From: GCA-016699975 sp964420045
GTDB lineage: Bacteria > Patescibacteriota > Minisyncoccia > Moranbacterales > UBA1568
Direction of reading: 5' to 3'
NCBI GenBank assembly: GCA_964420045.1
Contig: CAYQPQ010000009.1
Span: 1 to 44,066 of the forward strand
DNA length: 44,066 bases
Numbering within the stretch: position 1 is the first letter of the stretch; every line of letters begins with the position of its first letter. The translations under genes and the position numbers were made by a program. Below, one piece after another: positions 15,942-22,693 of this stretch. The notes beneath the pieces are model-generated. The model searched no databases, had not been told where the DNA came from, and was given only the letters and a program-made list of their open reading frames with translations.

Positions 15942-18578
15942 ATGAGTATACGATCTTATATAAAGCTGTTCGCTTTGTGTGCAGGAGCATTCATATTTTT
16001 TGTTCTCCCGCCTTCAGCTTCTGCTCAGTCAGCATGTACGCAAACACTTTCATCCGGAGTGAATCTTCAAAATGCTCTCGCCAGTGCAGCTGCCGGAAGT
16101 GTGATATGTCTTAATAACGGTTCTTACTCAGGGGCAAATTTCTACTCCACAAAATCACCAGCGGTAACGGTGCGCGCGGTTAACCCGGGGCAGGTGACTA
16201 TTTCCTATTCGGATATCAATGCGGGCAGCGGACTTATAATTGACGGGGTTGTTATTGGTGGCGCGCTCCTCAGTGGAAATGCAAAAAATATCACTATCCA
16301 GAATTCAACTTTTTCAGCGGGGCTTTGTATCAATATGCGCAACGTCGCGGGCTCATCCGGATACCCGCTCAATATAACGATTGATAATAATGTTTTTGAT
16401 AATCTCGGTCAGAGTTGCTTCGAGGGACGTATATCTATATCTGATGATGATGGGCACCAGAATTCGATGGGTGTTGTCATTAAGAATAACAAGATTAAAA
16501 ACGGTTGTTCATCGGACGGTATTTTTATTGGCGGTGGTGCTTCCGGTGTAACTGTTGGACCTAACAATGAGTTTTCTGGGATCAATCAGAGTGGTGCAAT
16601 TCACTGCGATAACATTCAATTCTATGGATCGGGCTGGAATAATACTATTGAAGGGAACTTCTTTAATGGGGGCTCCACACTGATTCTGATTGATGGCAAC
16701 GACAATGGCATCATAAGAAACAATGTCTTCAAGAGTGTTGGCAGTGTTACGCTGGATGTGCAAAATGCTTGCCCAAGTTCAACATACCCACTTCTTATCG
16801 AACATAATACTTTCCATAGCGCCCTGCTTCGCATCAACTATTACTGTAATGCAACCATACGGAATAACGCTTGGCTTGGCGGAACATATAGCACAGTCGG
16901 CAATATAAACTGCACAAATTGTTCTGCCTCATACAATGTTTCGAACCTTGGGACCTACGGATCCAATTCGATTCAGGGTACGATCCAATTCGCAGGTGGA
17001 TCAAATCCGACAACGCTTTCGGGCTATCAGCTCACCACCAGCTCTCCTGGCAAAAGCGCCGGCAGTGACGGTCAAGACATGGGAACGCTCTACTATGGAA
17101 CGCCGACTGTCTCTGACACCACCCCTCCCACACTCCCTTCAAGCTTCAACCTTGCTGCGAATGCTACCAGCTCTTCGAGTATCACCGTCTCTTGGAATCC
17201 TGCTGCCGATGATATTGGCGTAAGCTCCTATCTCATAGAGCGCTGCACTGGTCTCTCATGCTCCAATTTTGCTCAAGTTGGCACTTTAGCCGCTTCTCCT
17301 TTTGTTGATTCTGGACTCTCTGCTTCTGCCGGCTACTCCTATCATGTCCGTGCTGTCGATGCTGCCGGAAATATGAGTGGCTGGAGTAATGTGGTCGGAG
17401 CGACGACTTCAGCAGCGACTCCTACTCCAACAGTCACCCTCTCCGCATCACCCACCTCCATTACAAGCGGAGACGCCAGCATGCTCACCTGGAGCAGTAC
17501 CAATGCAACCAGTTGCACTGCTTCCGGATCCTGGACGGGCACCAAGGCAACGAGCGGTACCGAAATCGTCTCACCACTGGCTGATGCCACCTACACCCTG
17601 ACCTGTACCGGTACGGGAGGCAGTGCCAATCAGAGTGCTACTATCTCGGTAGCCGGAGGAAACTGTACAACCGCACCGCTCTATCCTTCATTCAACAATC
17701 AAGCCATTACTCCTCAGACCGGAACCTTCACACTCGAGTTTGATGCTACGGCTCCACAGAACAATATCGATGGTGTCATGGGACTCTCGAATGGGAATGC
17801 CAGTGACTGGGCTTCATTCGCTACCATTGTTCGATTCACTACTTCCGGTACATTCGATGCGAGAAACGGCGCTGCCTATCAGGCAGATACCACCATCAAC
17901 TATCAGGCGAACACTACCAACCATATCCGCATGACTGTTGATGTCCCCAATCATACATACAGTGTCTTTGTCACTCCAGTGGGTCAGTCAGAGCAGACTC
18001 TCGCAAGCAACTATGCCTTTCGCACAGAGCAGGCAACTGTCTCACAACTCGATACTCTTGTCTCAAGCCACTACAGTGGTGTCCCGGAAACCGTGTGTAA
18101 CGTGACCACTGAAACCGCTCCCGCCAACACCACCCCACAAGCCTGCTCCACCGTCACCCCCACAAACTTCACCGATCCTACCTATACCGGCTACGGTGCT
18201 CCCTATGACGTATTTGCGAGTAATACCCCTCTCATCTCCACCCAGTGTTCAAGCACGGACACCCATACCCTCACAGCCACCCTCGGTATTCCCGGAGACA
18301 CCACCAGAATCGTCTACACCAAAGGCTACTACTATGATCCCGGTATCAATGACTGGACATCCTTCACCGGTACCTGTACCGGAGCCTTAAACGGAGAATG
18401 GTGCCAAGGATCTGTTGCAACCTCTATCACCGATACGGATATCTCTACCGCAAGTGTTTCTGATCCTTCTTATCTGGTTGGTTTTACTTGTCGTTCACAG
18501 AACGGAAGTTGGAAGTGTGGGTGCAGGGATACGAGTTGCAGTAACTTCTACTGGCAGGTGCAAGGGGCGGGGATGTAA
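15942..18578 (+). CDS. Secreted beta-helix / fibronectin III / LamG-like protein
   Basis: 878 residues. Signal peptide with cleavage after ASA (residue 28). Residues about 30-385 form a right-handed parallel beta-helix of the polysaccharide-lyase or binding type, with repeated runs such as NITIQNSTF, NITIDNNVFDN, NTIEGNFF and GIIRNNVF. An Fn3 domain follows from DTTPPTLP (391-487, ending GWSNVVGATT), then an Ig-like domain, a LamG-like domain (about 580-720) and a Cys-rich C-terminus (GCRDTSCSNFYWQVQG). I use ATG 15942 because of its CGTATG context; ATG 15930 overlaps the IS target duplication. No catalytic site can be assigned. The IS481 element ends 16 bases upstream, so native regulation is probably lost or replaced. 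Confidence 0.85.
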   Translation: MSIRSYIKLFALCAGAFIFFVLPPSASAQSACTQTLSSGVNLQNALASAAAGSVICLNNGSYSGANFYSTKSPAVTVRAVNPGQVTISYSDINAGSGLIIDGVVIGGALLSGNAKNITIQNSTFSAGLCINMRNVAGSSGYPLNITIDNNVFDNLGQSCFEGRISISDDDGHQNSMGVVIKNNKIKNGCSSDGIFIGGGASGVTVGPNNEFSGINQSGAIHCDNIQFYGSGWNNTIEGNFFNGGSTLILIDGNDNGIIRNNVFKSVGSVTLDVQNACPSSTYPLLIEHNTFHSALLRINYYCNATIRNNAWLGGTYSTVGNINCTNCSASYNVSNLGTYGSNSIQGTIQFAGGSNPTTLSGYQLTTSSPGKSAGSDGQDMGTLYYGTPTVSDTTPPTLPSSFNLAANATSSSSITVSWNPAADDIGVSSYLIERCTGLSCSNFAQVGTLAASPFVDSGLSASAGYSYHVRAVDAAGNMSGWSNVVGATTSAATPTPTVTLSASPTSITSGDASMLTWSSTNATSCTASGSWTGTKATSGTEIVSPLADATYTLTCTGTGGSANQSATISVAGGNCTTAPLYPSFNNQAITPQTGTFTLEFDATAPQNNIDGVMGLSNGNASDWASFATIVRFTTSGTFDARNGAAYQADTTINYQANTTNHIRMTVDVPNHTYSVFVTPVGQSEQTLASNYAFRTEQATVSQLDTLVSSHYSGVPETVCNVTTETAPANTTPQACSTVTPTNFTDPTYTGYGAPYDVFASNTPLISTQCSSTDTHTLTATLGIPGDTTRIVYTKGYYYDPGINDWTSFTGTCTGALNGEWCQGSVATSITDTDISTASVSDPSYLVGFTCRSQNGSWKCGCRDTSCSNFYWQVQGAGM

Positions 18579-18594
18579 AGATATGGAAGTGCGT

Positions 18595-18649
18595 CCGTCT
18601 GCAACGCTACGCCAGCCCGTAGAAGCTACGCTTCAGGCGTTGCTGACGG
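18595..18649. repeat. Foldback repeat downstream of the beta-helix gene
   Basis: CCGTCTGCAACGC and GCGTTGCTGACGG pair at 12 of 13 positions around a core that itself holds CTACG/CGTAG and GAAGC-TAC-GCTTC hairpins. No second copy is seen in this window. It may act as a terminator or be a REP-like element. It separates the gene end from a decayed copy of that gene end. Confidence 0.5.
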
Positions 18650-18661
18650 GCGAATCGATAC

Positions 18662-18723
18662 GGTGGCAGGGATGTAGAGATACGAGTTGTACAAATTTTA
18701 TTGGATGGTGCAGGGAGGGGGGA
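18662..18723 (+). pseudogene. Decayed duplicate of the Cys-rich gene end
   Basis: This stretch reads CRDTSCTNF, then after a one-base shift YWMVQGGG. It is a degenerate copy of GCRDTSCSNFYWQVQGAG, which ends the preceding protein. It has no start of its own and is broken by the frameshift. It looks like the residue of a second gene of the same family, most of which was deleted, or of a tandem duplication of the gene's 3' end. Confidence 0.6.
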
Positions 18724-18791
18724 GGATGCTTGATGTGCCTTGCAAGTTGAGGTGGGGAGGGGGAAGGGGTTATAAACAAATGTTCAAGCCT

Positions 18792-19976
18792 ATGCAGAAC
18801 GAAACATTAGAAATGTACGTTGCCAATGAATTACGAAGCGGGGCAAAAAGGGCGGATATTCAGGACGCGCTTCTTTCGGTAGGGTGGTCGGATGACGAAG
18901 TGAGTAGGGCGTATGCTCGGGCGCTGATTGCTTCCGGCGTTCCGGTTCCGGACGGTGCCGGGAAGATGCCGGTTGCCAGAAAGGCTTCGACGGCGGATGT
19001 TATGATCGGGTTCTTTTCGTTTATTTTGCTTGGAATTGTTGTGTCGGCGACAGGGTCTCTTTTCTTTGAGATAGTGAATCGATACTTTCCGGATCCGGTT
19101 GCGAATGCCGCGCTCGGAACGACTGTCTCGTCGGATGCGGTGCACTACTCGATGGCGGCGCTCTTCATCGGGACGCCTCTCTATTTCTTTGCGATTCGAC
19201 TGTGGTTTCGTCGATTTCGCGAGGACGATGCTCGTGCCGAGTCTCGCCTGACGAAGTGGGTGACATATCTCGTGTTGCTCATTGCGGCGGTGACAGTGGT
19301 CGGTGACTGCATTGCTATCCTCTATACGTTTCTTCAGGGAGAGATAAGTGTTCGGTTCTTCCTCAAAGCGCTGGTAATCCTGACGATCTCCGGATTGGTA
19401 TTTGGATTCTACTTTCTTGAGCGGAAGAAGATTCAATATAAGAAGGACATTGCTCGACAAACATTCCAGTCTTTCGGGTGGGGACTTTTTGGCTTGGTGG
19501 TATGTGGGATTGTGGCGGGATTCTTTGCCGTTGGCTCTCCGACCATGGAACGGAATCGGACATTCGACGCCCGTCGCGCGAATGACTTGGAAATGCTTGC
19601 AGGATGTGTAAGCGGGTATGCGCAGGAATTCTCTCATCTGCCAAATGTCCTTTCGGATTTGAAGCGATCGAGTCAATACGGATACTGCTTTTCTCTGAAG
19701 GATCCCGAGACGGGGGATGCATACGAGTACCGTTTGATGAAAGATTTTTCTGCGACGCAAGACGGCAGTGAGGCTCAGTTTGAACTCTGCGCGGTGTTTT
19801 CCCTGGCGTCGGAAGAGCATGATGGAGTGCGGTATTCCACTACGCCATACAGTGTTGGTAGCGCCGGAAAATGGGGAGCGCATGCTTCTGGAAGAACGTG
19901 TACCTCTGAAACAGTAGTTCTGAAGAAGAACAGGCAGTACCCTCAACTGCTCTCGCCACAAGATTCGTCATATTGA
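18792..19976 (+). CDS. DUF5671-type multi-pass membrane protein
   Basis: 394 residues. The N-terminal cytoplasmic segment resembles short helical repeats seen in Patescibacteria membrane proteins (VANELRSGAKRADIQDALLSVGWSDDEV). The DUF5671-like membrane domain follows: four hydrophobic helices, with VNRYFPDPV after the first and YFLERKK after the last. A fifth helix (LFGLVVCGIVAGFFAV) precedes an extracytoplasmic C-terminal domain of about 130 residues with four Cys. I choose ATG 18792 because TATAAA at 18771-18776 puts transcription at about 18783; ATG 18780 is the alternative. The function of this family is unknown. Its stop codon overlaps the rpsF promoter. Confidence 0.75.
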   Translation: MQNETLEMYVANELRSGAKRADIQDALLSVGWSDDEVSRAYARALIASGVPVPDGAGKMPVARKASTADVMIGFFSFILLGIVVSATGSLFFEIVNRYFPDPVANAALGTTVSSDAVHYSMAALFIGTPLYFFAIRLWFRRFREDDARAESRLTKWVTYLVLLIAAVTVVGDCIAILYTFLQGEISVRFFLKALVILTISGLVFGFYFLERKKIQYKKDIARQTFQSFGWGLFGLVVCGIVAGFFAVGSPTMERNRTFDARRANDLEMLAGCVSGYAQEFSHLPNVLSDLKRSSQYGYCFSLKDPETGDAYEYRLMKDFSATQDGSEAQFELCAVFSLASEEHDGVRYSTTPYSVGSAGKWGAHASGRTCTSETVVLKKNRQYPQLLSPQDSSY

Positions 19977-20000
19977 CAGGATTGATGAGTGTGGTACGCT
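19973..20000 (+). promoter_or_regulatory. Promoter of the rpsF-ssb-rpsR-efp operon
   Basis: TTGACA (19973-19978) and TACGCT (19995-20000), spacer 16. The start site near 20007 gives a leader of about 120 bases. The -35 box overlaps the stop codon of the upstream gene. Confidence 0.65.
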
Positions 20001-20011
20001 GTGGAGACAAC

Positions 20012-20096
20012 CGGAAAGACCCTTCCTGCTCCGCCTCGGATCTTCCCGAGGACATGGGCAGGACTCGAGACTTGAGAGTCCGTGGCGTCTTTTTGC
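20012..20096 (+). promoter_or_regulatory. Structured rpsF leader, candidate S6:S18-binding RNA
   Basis: Three nested or adjacent helices can be drawn: CCTCGG/CCGAGG (20034-20039 with 20046-20051), enclosed across an internal loop (TCCG / ACATGG) by TCCTGC/GCAGGA (20024-20029 with 20058-20063); a second hairpin GGACTC/GAGTCC (20061-20066 with 20076-20081); and AAAGAC/GTCTTT closing the whole. The second hairpin overlaps the first helix by three bases, so they may be alternatives. Leaders before rpsF that bind the S6:S18 pair and contain a CCG in an internal loop are known in many bacteria; TCCG is in that position here. Confidence 0.45.
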
Positions 20097-20126
20097 GTTG
20101 CGGGCTTTTGTTTTTAATATGACCGT

Positions 20127-20615
20127 ATGATGGAGTACGAGATATTGTATCTTGTGGGAGAGTCGAAGAAAGCGCAGCTTGAGACAATCAAGAAGGGCGC
20201 GGAAGAGGCGATTGTTGCGTCTGGAGGAGTGGTGCAAGAGGGAGAATTTGTCGATGAGCGCCGAATGGAATACTCGATTAAAGGCGAGTCTCGTGGGATA
20301 TATGTGGCGAAGCGTTTCACAGTCAAAGAGGGCGCGGGAGATATTCCTGCGGAAGTGACGAAGGCGATATCCTTCGACAAGAATATCTTGCGGTTTATGA
20401 TTGTGCGTGCCGAGGAATTGCCGACACTTGAGGAATCTCAGGAACGAGTGAAGCATGCTCCGGATGCGCGGCGGAAACCTCAGGGGCGATATGTTGCCGG
20501 TCGCCAGCGTGCACCGCAGGGAGCAGCGCCTGTCAACTCGAATCCGGCACCGACAGCACCAGCTCTCTCTGACACGGAAATAGACAAAAAGCTTGGCGAG
20601 GTTTTGGATATCTAA
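20127..20615 (+). CDS. rpsF: Ribosomal protein bS6
   Basis: Small-subunit protein that pairs with bS18 on 16S rRNA helix 22-23. The first ~100 residues are the bS6 fold: YEILYLVGES, then VDERRMEYSIKGESRGIYV and NILRFMIVRAEELP. About 60 extra residues follow, rich in Arg, Gln, Ala and Pro, a common kind of disordered tail. The start is ATG 20127 (CGTATG context) or the next codon, 20130. It is the first gene of the rpsF-ssb-rpsR cluster and follows a long structured leader. Confidence 0.95.
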   Translation: MMEYEILYLVGESKKAQLETIKKGAEEAIVASGGVVQEGEFVDERRMEYSIKGESRGIYVAKRFTVKEGAGDIPAEVTKAISFDKNILRFMIVRAEELPTLEESQERVKHAPDARRKPQGRYVAGRQRAPQGAAPVNSNPAPTAPALSDTEIDKKLGEVLDI

Positions 20616-20633
20616 CTTCTTTTCCACTCGCGT

Positions 20634-21125
20634 ATGAATGTCAACAAAGCAATTTTGGTGGGAAGGCTCACTCGCGATCCCGAGACGCGGACGACGCCGA
20701 ACGGGCAGACGGTGGCAACAATCGGTCTGGCAACCAGTCATCGCTGGAGCGATAAGAGCGGACAGAAGCAAGAAAAGACCGAATTTCACACGATTATCTT
20801 GTGGGGTCGGACAGCGGAAGTGGCGGCGCAGTACCTCACCAAGGGGCAAGAGGCGTATTTTGAAGGGCGAATTCAAACGAGAAGCTATACCGGGAAAGAC
20901 GGCGTTGAGCGTCGGGTGACGGAAATTGTCGCGGAAACCATGCAGCTTGGCAGTCGCCCGATGGGACAGAGTGGCGGCGCGCCGCGGGCGGAGTCCGCTC
21001 CGGTGTCTCGTGCAACGGGGCAGGGTCAGTCGAAGTCCGCGCCAATGTCTGCTGACGATGACATCCCAACTATCAACCTCGACGACGAAAAGGAAGAGAT
21101 AAAGATTGAAGATGTTCCCTTTTGA
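20634..21125 (+). CDS. ssb: Single-stranded DNA-binding protein
   Basis: Binds and protects single-stranded DNA in replication and repair. 163 residues. The OB fold covers about 1-110: MNVNKAILVGRLTRDPETR, EFHTIILWGRTAEVAAQYL, GQEAYFEGRIQTRSY. A Gly/Ser/Gln-rich linker leads to an acidic tail ending KIEDVPF, close to the usual DDDIPF tip that recruits partner proteins; DDDIPTINL also occurs 19-27 residues before the end. The start has the CGTATG context. It lies 18 bases after rpsF, in the classical order. Confidence 0.96.
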   Translation: MNVNKAILVGRLTRDPETRTTPNGQTVATIGLATSHRWSDKSGQKQEKTEFHTIILWGRTAEVAAQYLTKGQEAYFEGRIQTRSYTGKDGVERRVTEIVAETMQLGSRPMGQSGGAPRAESAPVSRATGQGQSKSAPMSADDDIPTINLDDEKEEIKIEDVPF

Positions 21126-21242
21126 TCTGGTGGCGAGTCTTATCTGTGTAGAGTTTTTGGAGTCTTGAAGTAATCAGAAATCGAGTTCTGTTTTGATGGG
21201 GACGGTAGGTTAGTTATATTTTATCGAATAAATTTTTGTATT

Positions 21243-21452
21243 ATGCAGACCAGTGAACAAGAACAGGCGATGCGGAAGAAGCTTGAAGCGCTCGACTACA
21301 AGGATGCGCACTTTCTTAGACGATTTCTCAATTCGCAAGGGAAAATCTATCCCCCGAAAAAATTCGGCTTGACGGTCAAAGAGCAGCGACACCTCTCCGT
21401 CGCTATCAAACGTGCGCGGTACATGGCGCTTGTTCCATATGTCATTCAGTAA
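21243..21452 (+). CDS. rpsR: Ribosomal protein bS18
   Basis: 69 residues; partner of bS6 in the platform of the small subunit. The core signature is DAHFLRRFLNSQGKIYPPKKFG, shown here only as its parts HFLRRFLNSQGK and YPPKKFG, then QRHLSVAIKRARYMALVPY. No zinc-binding Cys is present. The gap to ssb (117 bases) has no clear promoter. In many bacteria rplI follows; here efp follows 12 bases later and rplI is absent from the locus. Confidence 0.95.
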   Translation: MQTSEQEQAMRKKLEALDYKDAHFLRRFLNSQGKIYPPKKFGLTVKEQRHLSVAIKRARYMALVPYVIQ

Positions 21453-21464
21453 TCGACGGATTGT

Positions 21465-22022
21465 ATGTTGACTCTCAGTGATATCAAAACGGGAAAGAAG
21501 ATTGTGTGGGAAGGTGATCCGTACGCCGTACTCCACCATGAGCATTCGAAAACAGGGCGTGCCGGTGCCGTATTGAGAACGAGACTGAAAAATCTTCGGA
21601 CCGGCGCTGTTCTGGAGCGGACGTTTCAGGGGTCGGACAAAGTGGACGAGGCTGACGTGATGAAATCAAAAGCGCAGTACTTGTATCAGGAAGGTGATTC
21701 ATATGCTTTCATGGATATGGAATCGTATGATCAGGTATCTCTGTCGACGGAGACACTTGCCGGTGCGGAGCGCTACCTCGTCGAAGGGACGGAAGTGACA
21801 CTTTTGCAATTCGAGGGAACGCCGCTTACTATTGAGCTTCCGCCAAAAGTAACGCTTACGGTTATTGACGCTCCTCCTGGTATCAAGGGGGACAGCGTAT
21901 CCTCTGGTGATAAACTGGTGAAGCTCGAAACCGGGCTCGAAGTGACGACTCCACTCTTTGTGAAAGAAGGCGACAGGATTATCGTCAACACCGACCGCGG
22001 AACCTATGTGTCTCGCGCGTAA
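21465..22022 (+). CDS. efp: Elongation factor P with arginine at the modification site
   Basis: 185 residues, three beta-barrel domains. EF-P binds between the P and E sites and rescues ribosomes stalled at polyproline. Domain I carries the tip loop HSKTGRAGAV; by counting from the ATG the tip residue is Arg32. Most bacteria have Lys at this position (PGKG), whereas EarP-rhamnosylated EF-Ps have Arg in a SGR-type loop, as here. The C-terminal OB domain ends GLEVTTPLFVKEGDRIIVNT and TYVSRA, both typical. The start codon is within a TGTATG context, 12 bases after rpsR. Whether an EarP transferase and a dTDP-rhamnose pathway exist cannot be seen in this window. Confidence 0.95.
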   Translation: MLTLSDIKTGKKIVWEGDPYAVLHHEHSKTGRAGAVLRTRLKNLRTGAVLERTFQGSDKVDEADVMKSKAQYLYQEGDSYAFMDMESYDQVSLSTETLAGAERYLVEGTEVTLLQFEGTPLTIELPPKVTLTVIDAPPGIKGDSVSSGDKLVKLETGLEVTTPLFVKEGDRIIVNTDRGTYVSRA

Positions 22023-22071
22023 TGAGGCGCTGTTTCCGGAGGGCATTTCCCTGTTGACAGACTCTTTCGTT

Positions 22072-22100
22072 TGCAGAAAAGGGGAATTTTGGCTATACTG
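22072..22100 (+). promoter_or_regulatory. Promoter of the small membrane protein gene
   Basis: TTGCAG (22072-22077), 17-base spacer, TATACT (22095-22100) preceded by TGGC. Start near 22107, leader of about 44 bases. Confidence 0.6.
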
Positions 22101-22150
22101 AGTGACGGAGAGGGAGAGAGTTCCTTTGTTTTTTTTGACGGCAGGTTGAT

Positions 22151-22540
22151 ATGAGATGGGCACTCGTTGTGTGGGGACTTATCATAAGTACGATGCTCTC
22201 GGCTCTTGCATGGGGAGCGGTTCTCTTTTTTGTGAGTCCGGACGATGCGACCGGGTTTGAGTGGGCGATTTTCCTCTCTACACTGCTCCTGGTGCTTACA
22301 GGCGTCTGCTCTCTCTTCGTTCTCCTTGTGCGACGGGTATTCATTGGAGTCGATCGTGCCTTGATGCGTGTTGGTACCAGTGTTCGCCAAGGACTGTTTC
22401 TTGCGGTTTTTTCTCTCGGAATCCTTCTTCTTATGCGAGCGGAATGGCTTGCCTGGTGGGACGCGTTGCTTCTTTTCAGCTTCTTCTTTTTGATCGAGTT
22501 GTTCTTTCTTCGAAAATTTCGAATCAAAACATCAGAGTAG
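22151..22540 (+). CDS. Small four-helix membrane protein, unknown function
   Basis: 129 residues with four hydrophobic segments: about 3-27 (LVVWGLIISTMLSALAW), 38-62 (FLSTLLLVLTGVCSLFVLLV), 79-95 (GLFLAVFSLGILLLM) and 100-120 (WWDALLLFSFFFLIELFFL). Basic residues in the loop between helices 2 and 3 (VRRVFIGVDRALMRV) and at the C-terminus (RKFRIKTSE) suggest both lie in the cytoplasm. I recognise no family. It has its own promoter and lies between efp and gyrB. Confidence 0.75.
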   Translation: MRWALVVWGLIISTMLSALAWGAVLFFVSPDDATGFEWAIFLSTLLLVLTGVCSLFVLLVRRVFIGVDRALMRVGTSVRQGLFLAVFSLGILLLMRAEWLAWWDALLLFSFFFLIELFFLRKFRIKTSE

Positions 22541-22693
22541 AAATGTATAGAGCTCATCTCGAAGATACTTGAACGTTCCTTGTGAAGTTTTTCCGAAAGA
22601 GGACTGCGAGATATCGAAAGAAAAAGCGCCCTTTGAATACCGAGAGGCGAACACAATGCCACATTATTGATTTTTCAGTTCTGACGTATCGCT

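Noticed and set aside
22055..22060. TTGACA as -35 box after efp
   Set aside because: No -10 box at the right distance. TTGCAG at 22072 with TATACT at 22095 is the better pair.
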